Program-made: the position numbers and the translations under genes
Notes under the pieces: model-generated
What the model was told of the DNA's origin: nothing
Databases searched by the model: none
What the model saw: the letters and a program-made list of their open reading frames with translations, nothing else
DNA from: Bacteroidetes bacterium QH_7_62_13
Lineage (GTDB): Bacteria > Bacteroidota > Rhodothermia > Rhodothermales > Salinibacteraceae
NCBI GenBank assembly: GCA_003023365.1
Contig: PXTG01000002.1
Location: forward strand, 1 to 46,018
Length of the DNA stretch: 46,018 nucleotides
Direction of reading: 5' to 3'
Part shown: piece after piece, positions 17,287 through 27,448 of the stretch
Position numbering within the stretch: the first letter of the stretch is position 1
Layout of the letters: every line of letters starts with the position of its first letter

Positions 17287-19020
17287 ATGAAGTCCCTCAA
17301 CACGCTTCCCACGCTCGTCCTGGTTCTAGTTCTGATTGGCTGTTCGTCCAGCCAACCAGCCACAACCGGTTCCCCCACACCCGCTGAGCGGGACACGACA
17401 ACCGCCGCGGAAACGACTGAGGCCCAGACCTCGTCGTCGTCCGACACAACGGCGACACAGGACAAGTCAGCGGCACTCTCCGCGGCCCCACAGGACTGGT
17501 ACCGCCTCGGTGAGAACTCGCGCCACGCCCCCGGCCTCGCCACCCAATCGGCGCACGAGACCATGTTGGCCGACCGATCTCCCCGCGACACGGTCACGGT
17601 TGCCATCATCGACTCCGGCATCGACGTCGACCACGAAGACCTGGACGGCTCGATGTGGAGGAACGGCGACGAGGTGCCCGGCAATGAAACGGACGACGAT
17701 AACAACGGCTATGTCGACGACGTGCGGGGCTGGAACTTCATCGGGGGGCCCGACGGCGAAAACGTCGACGAGGACACCTACGAGCTCACCCGAATCTACG
17801 CGAGACTCCGCGATCGCTTCGCCGACGTGGACTCCGGGAAGGTTGCCCCCGAGGCCCGCGATGCCTACCAGCGCTTTCAAGAGATTAAGGCCACCTTCCA
17901 GGAAAAGCGCCAGCAGGCCGAAAAAGAACTCACCAACGTCCGGAAGGCCCGCGATGCCGTTCAGTTCTCGGAAAAGGTGCTCTCGAATTACCTCGGCACC
18001 AAAACCATCACGCGGGCGGCCGTTGATACGATCTCAACGTCCAGGCAAAAGGTCGTTCGGGCCCGCGATATTCTTCTCTACTTTTACCGGCAGGACCTTG
18101 CGCCCGAGGACCTCTATGACTACTACGACCACCTCAAGACCAGGGTCGAGTACAACTACGACCCGGACTTTACTCCACGGTCGATCGTCGGGGACAACTA
18201 CGCGGACAAGACCGAACGCATCTACGGCAACAACGACGTCGTCGGCCCGGATGCCAACCACGGCACCCACGTGAGCGGCATCGTTGCCGCCGAGCGGAAC
18301 AACGGCGTCGGGATCGACGGGGTGGCCAGTGGGGTGCGCCTCCTGCCCGTCCGGGCGGTGCCCAACGGGGACGAGCGCGACAAGGACGTCGCCAACGCCA
18401 TCCGCTACGCCGTCGACAACGGGGCCGATGTAATCAACATGAGCTTCGGCAAAGCCTACTCCCCCCACAAGGACGTGGTCGACGACGCCGTCCGGTACGC
18501 CGATTCCCTCGGGGTGCTCATGGTCCACGCCGCGGGAAACGACGGTGAGAACGTGGACTCAACCCAAAACTACCCCACTCGGCAGTACCGCGACGGGGGA
18601 TCGGCGAGTCTCTGGATTGAGGTCGGGGCCTCCTCCTGGAAGCAGGAGCCGAACCTCGCCGCCCCGTTCAGCAACTACGGGAACGAAACGGTCGATGTCT
18701 TCGCCCCCGGCCATTCCATTTACTCAACCGTCCCCGACGGCGAGTACGGGCGCAATGACGGCACGAGCATGGCGGCGCCGATGGTGTCGGGGGTGGCGGC
18801 GCTCATCATGGCCCACTATCCCGACCTCACGGCCGCGCAGGTGCGGGAGATCATCCTGGATACGGCCACCTCGTACGCGAACGTTGAGGTGACACGGCCG
18901 GGAAGCTCGGACGACACTGTCCGCTTCGGTCGGTTGTCGCGAACGGGCAGCATCGTCAATGCCCGCGATGCCCTTGAACGAGCCGGGCAGATGACCGACG
19001 CGACGACGAGTACTCGGTAG
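17287..19020 (+). CDS. subtilisin-like S8 family serine peptidase, lipoprotein
   Basis: A 577-residue protein. ATG 17287 gives a lipoprotein signal MKSLNTLPTLVLVLVLIGC (C19 lipobox), then a Ser/Thr/Ala-rich linker to about residue 62. The catalytic triad is D109 (VAIIDSGIDVDHEDL), H328 (NHGTHVSGIVAA) and S494 (DGTSMAAPMVSGVAAL), all intact. The oxyanion region 'MVHAAGNDGENVD' is also present. Unusually about 218 residues separate D and H, far more than the ~35 in classical subtilisin. Much of this insertion (RFQEIKATFQEKRQQAEKELTNVRKAR) looks helical or coiled-coil. It is expected to be anchored in the outer or inner membrane and to act on envelope or extracellular proteins. A weak terminator may follow at 19077-19096. 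Confidence 0.93.
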   Translation: MKSLNTLPTLVLVLVLIGCSSSQPATTGSPTPAERDTTTAAETTEAQTSSSSDTTATQDKSAALSAAPQDWYRLGENSRHAPGLATQSAHETMLADRSPRDTVTVAIIDSGIDVDHEDLDGSMWRNGDEVPGNETDDDNNGYVDDVRGWNFIGGPDGENVDEDTYELTRIYARLRDRFADVDSGKVAPEARDAYQRFQEIKATFQEKRQQAEKELTNVRKARDAVQFSEKVLSNYLGTKTITRAAVDTISTSRQKVVRARDILLYFYRQDLAPEDLYDYYDHLKTRVEYNYDPDFTPRSIVGDNYADKTERIYGNNDVVGPDANHGTHVSGIVAAERNNGVGIDGVASGVRLLPVRAVPNGDERDKDVANAIRYAVDNGADVINMSFGKAYSPHKDVVDDAVRYADSLGVLMVHAAGNDGENVDSTQNYPTRQYRDGGSASLWIEVGASSWKQEPNLAAPFSNYGNETVDVFAPGHSIYSTVPDGEYGRNDGTSMAAPMVSGVAALIMAHYPDLTAAQVREIILDTATSYANVEVTRPGSSDDTVRFGRLSRTGSIVNARDALERAGQMTDATTSTR

Positions 19021-19076
19021 GACTCGCGGAGAGAGTCTTCGCACGCTCCGCCCCGACACCACCGATCCAAACCGGG

Positions 19077-19096
19077 AACCGGTGACACTGGTTTTT
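19077..19096 (+). terminator. possible intrinsic terminator after the S8 peptidase gene
   Basis: A 6-bp stem aaccgg/ctggtt (19077-19082 and 19088-19093, one G-T pair) with a 5-nt loop runs into TTTTT. It is 57 nt past the stop codon. The stem is short, so this is tentative. Confidence 0.4.
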
Positions 19097-19287
19097 CGCG
19101 ATGGCCCCTCCGGTGTTGCTCCCAACTGACTTGCCCCTATCTCGCCGAAAGAAACCGGCTCCCATCCTCAAATTGTCTCTCGGAGAACAAAGGAAACAGA
19201 GGCGGTGCTCCTCAACGGACACGTAGATCTTGGCCTTTTACAGTCGGGGCCGTCGCCTCCAACATACCACCCTTCCTTGTATGCCCC

Positions 19288-21036
19288 TCACCGGAGCCGC
19301 TTCATCTGAAGGCACCGCTTGAGCCACTGCTTCTTGCGCTTCAGCAGCTTCAGGCTCATGTCGGACTGTGGCTTGTGGAATCGTTCTTTCGCCTTGGCGT
19401 GCACGTCGCGGACGTGTACATCCATTCCACGATCCTGGAGCGTGCGGGCCAGTCGGTTCGCAAGCGTCGCGCATTCTTTCCGAAGGTCGTCCTCCTGTGC
19501 CGACACGTCGAGCGAGTCGGGATCCGGACGCTCAAAGGGTTGACGCTGGACGCGGAGGTTTGAGTTTCCGCCCGTGTCTTCCAGTTCGAGACTATGCGTT
19601 TCAATCTCGCTCTCGTCAACCCCGGTAAGGGCCCATTCCGACCGCTCGCTATCCTCCGTCGCCTTCTCGGGCGGGGTCTGCCCGTCCTGGGTGCGCCGGC
19701 GCAGGCCCGCCTTCACCTCCCGCGTCATCCAGTCGAGCGTCTGGGAGAGGCCGAGGTCACCGGACGTGAACACGTCGCACACGTTGGCCTCCTCGCTCCA
19801 GGCGTCGTAGTAGCGCATCCCGCGAAAGATCTGCTGCAGCGTCTTGGACCGGGCGCTCACGAGGTCCAGCTTCGCGATGACGCTAATCGTCTTGATGTCG
19901 GTGCCCTCGCCGATCATGTCCACCTGTACCATGATGTCGACCTCCCCGTTGCGGTAGGCATCGAGGCGCTTCTCCCGCTCTTCACGGGGCACGTCCTGCC
20001 CGATGCGCGTGGCCGAAAACCACGAGTAGCGCCGGTCGATGAAGTCGAGCACGTCGGCGGCGTGCCGGTTGCTCATGCACGTCACGAGCATCTGGTGGTT
20101 GCGGACGTCGTCCTCCGCCCCGAAGAGGGACGCTCGTTTTTCCTGAAGCCGCCCGATGGCCGGGCCGAGGAGGGTGTCGAGGTATACGTCGTGGAATCGA
20201 AGGCTCTTGCGGGCAAAGAACTGGTCGAGGTGGCTGGTGTCGCGTCCCACCTCCTCCTGGAGTTCCGCCAGCGTAAATTCAACCTCCTCGCCGGTATCCT
20301 CCTCCACCATCGTGATCGTGTAGTCCACCACGTGCGCTTCGATGCGCTTGAGGATTCCCCCCTCCGCGTGGGCGCCGCGTAGGCTCACTTCGTGGAGCGC
20401 CTTATATTGCAACTGCTCGTGTCCGCTCTCGGTCGTCACCGTCTCGTGGGGCACGCCGAAGAGGGGCTTGCCGTCACTGCGGAGGGGCGTGCCCGACAGG
20501 CCGATGAGCGAGTCGTACGGCAGCCGCCCCACCGCCCGCGACCATGCGCTCTGCTCGGGCAGGTGGTGGATCTCATCGAGAACGAAAAGGGGACTCCCCC
20601 CCTGGCAGTAGCGCTGCAGGCTCCGGTTGCCGGACTCGCCACAGGTGTACTGGTACGTGGCAATCACGATGGGGATGGGATTCTTCAGAAAGACGCGACT
20701 CGAATCCGCCACGCAGAACTGCATCGGTGGGGCGCCGATCCATCGGAGCATTCGCCCCATCTCTTCCTGATCGGCGTACTGGTCGCGCAGGTTGCCGCGC
20801 GGCACGAACACGACGAGCCGGTCGGCGACGCCCATTGCCCGGGCCACCGCGAAGGACGAAAGCGCCGTGAGCGTCTTGCCGTAGCCGGGCACAAAGACGC
20901 CGAGATGATCGGTTTTCCCCTCCTGATAAGCCTTGACCAGCTTGATGAGAAAGGCGTACTGACCGTTCCGGAAGGAAAAGTCATCGGCTGGATTTAAGCC
21001 CGGAAGATCGGCGGCAGAAATGGACGAAGCGGACAT
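19288..21036 (-). CDS. SF2 DEAD/DEAH-box helicase-like protein, orphan
   Basis: A 582-residue superfamily 2 ATPase. The N-terminal Q-like segment FSFRNGQYAFLIKL precedes a Walker A GYGKT (51-55, VPGYGKTLTALSSF). Motif Ia VVFVPRGNLRDQYADQ, the Walker B DEIH (154-157), and motif III SGTPLRSDG (181-189) follow. The C-terminal RecA lobe has 'RLDAYRNGEVDIMVQVDMIGEGTDIKTISVIAKLDLVSARSKTLQQIFRGMRYYD', motifs V and VI. The last ~120 residues (QDGQTPPEKATEDSER... KLLKRKKQWLKRCLQMKRLR) are charged and end basic, possibly a nucleic-acid contact. There is no nuclease, methylase or toxin gene beside it. The overall pattern resembles helicase subunits of restriction or phage systems more than RecG/RecQ, but this is an inference. 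It is transcribed alone, convergent with the S8 gene. Confidence 0.85.
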   Translation of the reverse strand: MSASSISAADLPGLNPADDFSFRNGQYAFLIKLVKAYQEGKTDHLGVFVPGYGKTLTALSSFAVARAMGVADRLVVFVPRGNLRDQYADQEEMGRMLRWIGAPPMQFCVADSSRVFLKNPIPIVIATYQYTCGESGNRSLQRYCQGGSPLFVLDEIHHLPEQSAWSRAVGRLPYDSLIGLSGTPLRSDGKPLFGVPHETVTTESGHEQLQYKALHEVSLRGAHAEGGILKRIEAHVVDYTITMVEEDTGEEVEFTLAELQEEVGRDTSHLDQFFARKSLRFHDVYLDTLLGPAIGRLQEKRASLFGAEDDVRNHQMLVTCMSNRHAADVLDFIDRRYSWFSATRIGQDVPREEREKRLDAYRNGEVDIMVQVDMIGEGTDIKTISVIAKLDLVSARSKTLQQIFRGMRYYDAWSEEANVCDVFTSGDLGLSQTLDWMTREVKAGLRRRTQDGQTPPEKATEDSERSEWALTGVDESEIETHSLELEDTGGNSNLRVQRQPFERPDPDSLDVSAQEDDLRKECATLANRLARTLQDRGMDVHVRDVHAKAKERFHKPQSDMSLKLLKRKKQWLKRCLQMKRLR

Positions 21037-21397
21037 ACGGGGACTGCGGCAAACGAGATGCTGCGAGGGGGCAACCGGGGCGACGGCCCCGATACTGAGC
21101 CGTCCGTAATGTACGAGTCATGGGGTGGAGGCGAAAGGGGCTCGCGTGCGCCTTCCTCGGCAACTCATCTCATCCCTAGAGGAGAACGCAGTCGTTACAA
21201 TCAACCGTTCCGTTGGTTCTTTTTGTGTCCAACACGGGTGAAGATACGCCTCCCAGAAAGAGAAGGGCGCTGGAGTAGTTGCCCACCCAGCTTGCCGTCC
21301 CTACCGTCCCTCGTTACCCTCTTTCATGTCGCGGCCCCTTCCCGCGGGAGAACCGAGTCGCCCGTCTTCCCTCTTCCCACCCCACCCAACAAGCATC
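21037..21397. other. intergenic region between the helicase and SDR genes
   Basis: 361 nt between divergent genes. No convincing gene. The palindrome tcccgcggga lies at 21340-21349. The half next to the SDR gene is pyrimidine-rich, with repeated ccgtccc and cttccc(t/a) words up to the ATG at 21398, resembling the tracts before rpiA and other plus-strand genes. Confidence 0.45.
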
Positions 21398-22144
21398 ATG
21401 TCCAACAACATCGAAGGAAAAGTCGTCGTGATCACCGGGGCGAGCAGCGGGCTCGGTAAGGCCGCGGCTCGCCACCTGGCCGACTCGGGCGCCCGAGTCG
21501 CCTTGGCGGCCCGACGGACCAACCGTCTTGAGACCCTCGCCGACGAGATCACCCAGAACGGCGGATCGGCCCTTCCCGTCACGACCGACGTCACCGAGCG
21601 CAAACAGGTGGAGTCACTCGTTGACGCCGCCGTCGATGCATTCGGCAGGATCGACGTCATGCTCAACAACGCCGGCATCATGCCGGTCTCCCCACTCGAC
21701 CGGCTCAACGTGGACGAATGGGACCGGATGATCGACGTCAATCTCAAGGGCGTCCTCTACGGCATTGCCGCGGCGCTCCCCTACATGCGAGAACAGGCGT
21801 CCGGCCACATCATCAACGTCGCCTCCGACGCCGGCCACAAGGTCCATCCGTCAGAGGCCGTGTACGCGGCCACCAAGCACGCCGTGCGGGCGCTTTCCGA
21901 CGGACTGCGCCAGGAGGTAAAGCCCTACGGCCTTCGCACGACCATTATTTCGCCGGGGGCCGTCGAGTCGGAGCTTCCGGACACCGTCCCCGAAGAAGAC
22001 GTGGCCGAAGAGATGCGTGCATTGTACGACGAGCACGCCCTTTCCCCCGACTCGTTCGCGCGGGCCGTCGCCTTCGCCATCGAGCAGCCGGAGGAGGTGG
22101 ACGTGAACGAGATTCTGTACCGGCCGACGAGTCAGAATCTGTAA
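21398..22144 (+). CDS. SDR family oxidoreductase
   Basis: A 248-residue classical short-chain dehydrogenase. ATG 21398 ([20 protein letters not shown]) fits the family; the frame upstream to 21326 is a CT-rich non-coding tract. The nucleotide-binding motif TGASSGLG is at 13-20, LNNAGIM at 89-95, catalytic S143 in [10 protein letters not shown] and Y156-x3-K160 in YAATKHA. The residues after strand 2 (AARRTNRLE) favour NADP(H) over NAD(H). The substrate cannot be told from sequence. The C terminus '[15 protein letters not shown]' closely matches the large group of NADP-dependent SDRs annotated as clavaldehyde- or serine-dehydrogenase-like. Its gene is convergent with menB. Confidence 0.92.
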   Translation: MSNNIEGKVVVITGASSGLGKAAARHLADSGARVALAARRTNRLETLADEITQNGGSALPVTTDVTERKQVESLVDAAVDAFGRIDVMLNNAGIMPVSPLDRLNVDEWDRMIDVNLKGVLYGIAAALPYMREQASGHIINVASDAGHKVHPSEAVYAATKHAVRALSDGLRQEVKPYGLRTTIISPGAVESELPDTVPEEDVAEEMRALYDEHALSPDSFARAVAFAIEQPEEVDVNEILYRPTSQNL

Positions 22145-22145
22145 A

Positions 22146-22174
22146 ACGAAAACTGGGGCCTGGACGGGCCCCGG
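22146..22174 (-). terminator. intrinsic terminator facing the menB transcript
   Basis: On the minus strand a stem of up to 10 bp (aactggggcc / ggccccggtt at 22151-22160 and 22167-22176, one G-T pair) with a 6-nt loop is followed by a T-rich tract, the complement of taaaacgaaaa. It directly abuts the SDR stop codon. It lies about 180 nt downstream of menB, so menB would have a long 3' UTR. Confidence 0.6.
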
Positions 22175-22356
22175 TTCCGGAGCACGGACACGCGACCTTC
22201 CAGGGCTGCGATCGCCTGTACGCCAGTCGTCTTTCGCAGCGACACGGCCGAAAACCGCACTCTCCATGTGCGATGGACCGGCACTCGACGGAGCGATCCT
22301 CGGAGTCGAAGAGCGATTCTGGGAGGTCCCGTCATCTCAGGCTCGGCCCCTCCGTG

Positions 22357-23250
<894 letters not shown>

Positions 23251-23472
23251 ACAAGGACCAGGGTCGGAGTTCATGCGGGATTCGAGCGGCGGCTGCGTTC
23301 ATCCGAAACGTAAGGATTGGTCGATTCAGAGGCCACCACGCCAGCGTGTTTGTTACTTTTTCGCACCCTCAGTCGTCCCTAGGGAATGAGTGCACAGCAT
23401 CGACCATATCAGCAACCAGTCCGGGCAGGCTCTTCGGGACGGCCTCTTTCCTCCCGACTCGTAGCGGGCCCT

Positions 23473-24639
23473 TCAACGGGACTCTCGTCTCTCCGGTCGG
23501 TGTGGCGGCGCGTGCGTCGTTCCCGGCTGCACCGATCTTCCCGGCCTCGTGCCCGCGAACCAGCGGGCGAGGACCCGCTCGGCGGGCTTTCCCTGCGGCG
23601 TGAAGGCGGTGGGATCCTGTCGATCATCTCGCGGATGCCACTTCCAAATGAAGGCACCGGCGAACCAGGGCGCCGTCCTCATGGTCGAAAAGAACGCCCG
23701 GTAGCAGCGGGCCTGAAGGGCCGAGTCGGGACGCACGCCGCTCTCCTCTTCCGGCCACCGCCACGGTGCCCTCGCAGCGGTACGCGCACTGCGGTACCCG
23801 ATCTCCGTGAACAGGACGGGCGTCTCCGTCCGCCGGTGTATCGCGGCCAGCTCCGCCCGGTGGGCCCGCCAGCGAGTCTGGAGCGTGTCGAGCGACGGAT
23901 TGGGCGTGTCAACCAGCGGGAAGTAGGCCTGCACGCCGACGTAGTCGAGCGCGTCCCAGAAGGCAATCTCCTCGTACTCGTCGTGCCAGTTGGCGGCGTA
24001 GGTGAGGGGGCCGTCGTAGACGGTCCGGACTGTATCGGCGAGGGCGCGAAAGAACTGGGGCCGGGTCGTGGCGGCACGGCTTAGTTCGGTTCCCAGTACC
24101 AACACATCGGCGTCGACCTCGGCGGCAAGCCGGGCGTAGATCATCAGAAAACGGCGGTAGCTGTCCTCCCAGCGTCCCCACTTCTCTGGCGAGTTGAATC
24201 CGATCTCGCTCCGGTTCTGCTGTTCGTCGTAGCCCCCAATCCAGAGGTGCGGCTTGAGGATCACGCCCATGCCAAGGGAATCGGCCCGACGAGCAAGAGC
24301 ACGGATGCCCCGGTGCGACTCGCTGTACCACCCGTCGCTCGTGTCGACACGCACCTGCGGGTCGTCCGCCGCCCGTTGCCAGCCGAAAGAGACCAGGGTA
24401 ATGTGGGTGACGCCGAGATTCCGCAACCGGGACAACAGACCGGGCTCGGGGGGATGCCGGGCATCTAGTGTCACCGAACGAACGTCGAAGGCGGGGGCGT
24501 CCGGGACGGTGTCGACCACCGCTTCTCGATCCGCCCCTCCCTCCTTCGTCGTCAACTCTGCGTCCCAACAGCCGAGGAGGAGCACGGTGGTGCCGAGCAG
24601 GCTACCATAGACGAGGCTGAGGAAGCGGGACGAAGACAT
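23473..24639 (-). CDS. glycoside hydrolase family 113-like lipoprotein
   Basis: A 388-residue exported protein with a lipoprotein signal MSSSRFLSLVYGSLLGTTVLLLGC (C24). The mature part reads as a (beta/alpha)8 barrel: 'VTHITLVSFGWQR', 'GWYSESHRGIRALARRADSLGMGVILKPHLWIG', 'ADVLVLGTELSRA', 'LTYAANW', 'LDYVGVQAYFPL' and 'PVLFTEIGYRS'. The two likely catalytic glutamates are E185 in GTELS and E279 in FTEIG, as in GH113 and related GTA-type barrels. GH113 members include beta-mannanases; here the substrate is unknown. The C-terminal ~25 residues (PGRSVQPGTTHAPPHRPERR) are low-complexity. It is transcribed away from the rhomboid gene (divergent, 170 nt apart). Confidence 0.85.
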   Translation of the reverse strand: MSSSRFLSLVYGSLLGTTVLLLGCWDAELTTKEGGADREAVVDTVPDAPAFDVRSVTLDARHPPEPGLLSRLRNLGVTHITLVSFGWQRAADDPQVRVDTSDGWYSESHRGIRALARRADSLGMGVILKPHLWIGGYDEQQNRSEIGFNSPEKWGRWEDSYRRFLMIYARLAAEVDADVLVLGTELSRAATTRPQFFRALADTVRTVYDGPLTYAANWHDEYEEIAFWDALDYVGVQAYFPLVDTPNPSLDTLQTRWRAHRAELAAIHRRTETPVLFTEIGYRSARTAARAPWRWPEEESGVRPDSALQARCYRAFFSTMRTAPWFAGAFIWKWHPRDDRQDPTAFTPQGKPAERVLARWFAGTRPGRSVQPGTTHAPPHRPERRESR

Positions 24640-24809
24640 GGGAGAACGTTGAGAGTAGAAGGAGGATCTAAACTTCCGGATCGTCTCCGTGTTGCCGCCG
24701 CCGACGTACCCTCTTCGCGAATGTAGCCTGTTGCTCCACTGATTGGTGGAATAATCTCTTCGGCCCCGAGTACACCCGTTCTATCATTTTTTCGAAATCC
24801 TCGCCGGTC

Positions 24810-25442
24810 ATGGACGTCCTGCTGCAATCCCCCACCACCCTTGCGCTGCTCCTCCTCAACCTCGGCATCAGCGGCTACGCCATGCTGGTGGACCTCCGGC
24901 TCATCGATGAGCTTTCCTTCCGCCCCGTCCGAATCCGCGAGCAGGGCGAGTACTACCGGTTCCTTACCGCCGGTTTCGTACACGGCGGCGGCGCGCACCT
25001 CGCCTTCAACATGATTACACTCTACTTCTTCGGCCCACAACTGGAACGACTACTCAGCCCGGGCGCATTTCTGGTGCTCTACTTCGGCTCGGAGTTCGCC
25101 GCCCACGGGCTTACCTATCTCATGCATCGCACCGATCCTCAGTACGCGGCGGTTGGGGCCTCCGGTGCTATCAGCGGCGTGCTGTTTGCATTCTGTCTGT
25201 ACTTCCCGCTCCGCATGCTCGGCGTCATGATGGTGATTCCGATGCCCGCCATCCTGTTCGCAGTGCTGTATGTGGTGGTGTCGATCTACGCGATCGGACG
25301 ACGGCAACCGGGCACGCGCGGCGGCATTGCCCACGAAGCTCATCTGGGCGGCGCACTCGGGGGCGTCCTGCTCACAATTCTGATCGATTACCCCCGCCCC
25401 ATCAATTCCTTCCTACGCGAGATGCAAAGCCTGCTCGGGTAG
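24810..25442 (+). CDS. rhomboid family intramembrane serine protease
   Basis: A 210-residue six-helix membrane protein. The catalytic serine is S118 in GASGAISGVLFAF and the catalytic histidine H178 in EAHLGGALGG. 'FVHGGGAHLAFNMITLYFFG' in the second helix is the family's H..w.HL..NM signature. Hydrophobic segments are near 10-27, 50-76, 85-104, 114-136, 145-163 and 174-192. It cleaves transmembrane substrates inside the bilayer; the substrate is unknown. ATG 24810 sits directly before the first helix. Its 3' end overlaps the 3' end of the HAD gene by 41 nt on the opposite strand. Confidence 0.94.
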   Translation: MDVLLQSPTTLALLLLNLGISGYAMLVDLRLIDELSFRPVRIREQGEYYRFLTAGFVHGGGAHLAFNMITLYFFGPQLERLLSPGAFLVLYFGSEFAAHGLTYLMHRTDPQYAAVGASGAISGVLFAFCLYFPLRMLGVMMVIPMPAILFAVLYVVVSIYAIGRRQPGTRGGIAHEAHLGGALGGVLLTILIDYPRPINSFLREMQSLLG

Positions 25443-26058
25443 AGAACCACGCCACGCGCCAGCCGGCACGCTGACCGCCCTCCACGTCCGACCGGTAGGA
25501 GTCGCCGACGTACAAGATCTCGTTGGGCTCTCCCCCCGCCTCCTCGGTGGCGTGGGCGAACGCCTGCGGGTCCGGCTTGAGGACGCCGGTCTCCTCACAC
25601 ACCACGATGGCATCGGCTCGCTCGCGCAGCGTGGGAAATTGATCCAACTTCTGCGCCTGCACCTCGGCGAAGCCGTTGGTCATGATGCCCACCGGCCGGT
25701 TCTCCGCAATAGACTCGTAGGCCCTCCGCGCCCCTGGAATGAACTGCCAGTGCGCCGCGTAGCGCTGCATGTAGTAGCGCCCCACGAGGGAGGGGTCGGC
25801 GTGCGGGGCATCAACGGCCTCTAGCAGTCGAGCAAAGCGTTGATGCTGCACGGTGTCCTTCTCAATTTCTCCGTCGGCGTAGCGACGCCACAGCGGCGCA
25901 TTGATGGCGTGGTATTTTTCCTGCAATTCGTCGACCGAGAGCGTCCCGAAAATCGCCCGGTAGCGGTCTCGCACATCGGCCAGGGCCGTGCGCTCCGCGT
26001 GCTCGTGATCGAGGAGCGTGTCGTCCAGATCGAAATATACAAATTCGACGTCGTCCAT
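25402..26058 (-). CDS. HAD family hydrolase (YjjG-like, probable nucleotidase or phosphatase)
   Basis: A 218-residue HAD phosphatase. ATG 26058 (MDDVEFVYFDLDDTLLDHEH) is preferred; the ATG 21 nt upstream adds seven residues before the first strand. Motif I DLDDTLLDH has the nucleophile and acid-base aspartates, motif II is GIMTNG, motif III is the lysine in GVLKPDPQAF, and motif IV is YVGDSYRSDVEGGQRAG. The helical cap lies between I and II. The YjjG/HAD-superfamily IA pattern suggests dephosphorylation of nucleotides or sugar phosphates. The gene converges with the rhomboid gene, overlapping by 41 nt. Confidence 0.93.
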   Translation of the reverse strand: MDDVEFVYFDLDDTLLDHEHAERTALADVRDRYRAIFGTLSVDELQEKYHAINAPLWRRYADGEIEKDTVQHQRFARLLEAVDAPHADPSLVGRYYMQRYAAHWQFIPGARRAYESIAENRPVGIMTNGFAEVQAQKLDQFPTLRERADAIVVCEETGVLKPDPQAFAHATEEAGGEPNEILYVGDSYRSDVEGGQRAGWRVAWFSTRAGFASRVGRN

Positions 26059-26182
26059 TAGCGGGTTAAGCAGTTGCAACAGGGAAAATGGTCATCTCCA
26101 CCAAGATCCGGTGGGAAGTGATGGGCCCCCGCCCCGCCGCCAGACGAATGCAGGTTTCGTTTTGCACACGGTGGGTGCGTGG

Positions 26183-27337
26183 TCACTGTTCGTCCAGTGC
26201 ACACTCGAAGAGCGCGTACTCTTTGTCCTTCACGCCCCCGAGCGACTCGACGTGGTTCTTGAGGCGGTCGTTGCTGTCGAGCACCCAGCTCATCTCGCAG
26301 GCATCGTACCCGTTGGCGGGGCCGCGCTCGGTGGTCTCAAGGACGAGCATGCTGTCGAGTCCCTTCCCCTGGAACTCGGGGCGGATGCCCATAAGGGGCA
26401 TGCGGCACTCGTAAGTGCCGTACGTCAGGTAAAGATAGAGCTTCGGCAGGCCCCACGGAAAGAGGCGTCCGTCGGACACGTGGCGCAGGGCTTGGTTCAC
26501 GTTGGGGAGGGCAATGGAGAACCCCACCGGTCGTCCCTCGTGCTCGACGATAAACACAAGCTCGGGCTCTAGAACCTGCTCCATCTCCTCGGCAAGCTGC
26601 AGAAACTCCGCCTCCGTGACGGGCACGAAGCCCCAGTTTTGGGCCCACGCCTCGTTGTAGATCTCGCGGATGGTACGAGCCTCTTCCTCAAACCGGTCGA
26701 GGTCGATGGAGCGGACCGAAAGGCCCGGCGTGCGCTTCTTCACGACCTCCACCCCGCGCCGTAGCCGTTCGTAGTCGCAATACTTTTTGTGGAGGTAGTA
26801 GGCCCACATCGTCATGCTGCGGCCAAACCCGTAGCGCTCCAGAAAATCCTCGTGGTACGGGGGGTTGTAGGGCATGAGAATGGCCGGCTCCCGGTCGAAT
26901 CCGTCCACCAGCAGACCGGCGGTATCGTTGAGTGAGGGGTTGGTGGGACCGCGCATGCGCTTGAGGCCCTCCCCGCGCACCCAGTCGGCGGCGGCGTCGA
27001 GGAGGGCCTCGGCCACAGCGTAGTCCTCCACGCATTCGAAGAAGCCAAAGAAGCCCGTGCCGTCCTCGTAGGTCCGGAGGTGCATCCCGTTCACGATTCC
27101 GGCGATGCGCCCCACGACGGCCCCCGACGCATCTTCGGCGAGGAACAGCTGCATGTCTCCGTGCTCGAAAAACGCATTGTCGGAAGGGTCGAGCGTCGAC
27201 TTCACATCGCGACGGAGCGGCGGAACCCAGGCCGGATACCGATCCGGATAGAAGTCGTACGGCATGTCGATGAAACGGGATCGGTCCCTCCGCCCCTCAA
27301 CGGGGCGAACGGTGACGGAGGAAGGGGACACCGACAT
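26183..27337 (-). CDS. GNAT-superfamily acyltransferase-like protein, possible ceramide/sulfonolipid acyltransferase
   Basis: A 384-residue protein with two GNAT-like parts. The N-terminal half contains YDFYPDRYPAWVPPLRRDVKSTLDPSDNAFFEHGDMQLFLAED and 'GRIAGIVNGMH', and the block 'GPTNPSLNDTAGLLVDGFDREPAILMPYNPPYHEDFLERYGF'. The C-terminal half has the acyl-CoA-type loop 'MGIRPEFQGKGLDSMLV' and 'GYDACEMSWVLDSNDRLKNHVESLGG'. From memory, similar large GNAT proteins are adjacent to serine palmitoyltransferases in bacterial sphingolipid loci, and one in Caulobacter was shown to be a ceramide synthase (bCerS). Here it lies 111 nt downstream of such a gene on the same strand. N- or O-acylation of a long-chain base is therefore an inference; biochemical function is unproven. 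Confidence 0.75.
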   Translation of the reverse strand: MSVSPSSVTVRPVEGRRDRSRFIDMPYDFYPDRYPAWVPPLRRDVKSTLDPSDNAFFEHGDMQLFLAEDASGAVVGRIAGIVNGMHLRTYEDGTGFFGFFECVEDYAVAEALLDAAADWVRGEGLKRMRGPTNPSLNDTAGLLVDGFDREPAILMPYNPPYHEDFLERYGFGRSMTMWAYYLHKKYCDYERLRRGVEVVKKRTPGLSVRSIDLDRFEEEARTIREIYNEAWAQNWGFVPVTEAEFLQLAEEMEQVLEPELVFIVEHEGRPVGFSIALPNVNQALRHVSDGRLFPWGLPKLYLYLTYGTYECRMPLMGIRPEFQGKGLDSMLVLETTERGPANGYDACEMSWVLDSNDRLKNHVESLGGVKDKEYALFECALDEQ

Positions 27338-27448
27338 TCAGGATCGGACGGAGTTGGGAGACAACAAACGAACGCCGCCGCCCCCGCAGAGGTGCAGGGA
27401 ACGACGGCGTGCGTACGTGGCGGAAGGCGTTGCTGTTCGGCGGGCGGC

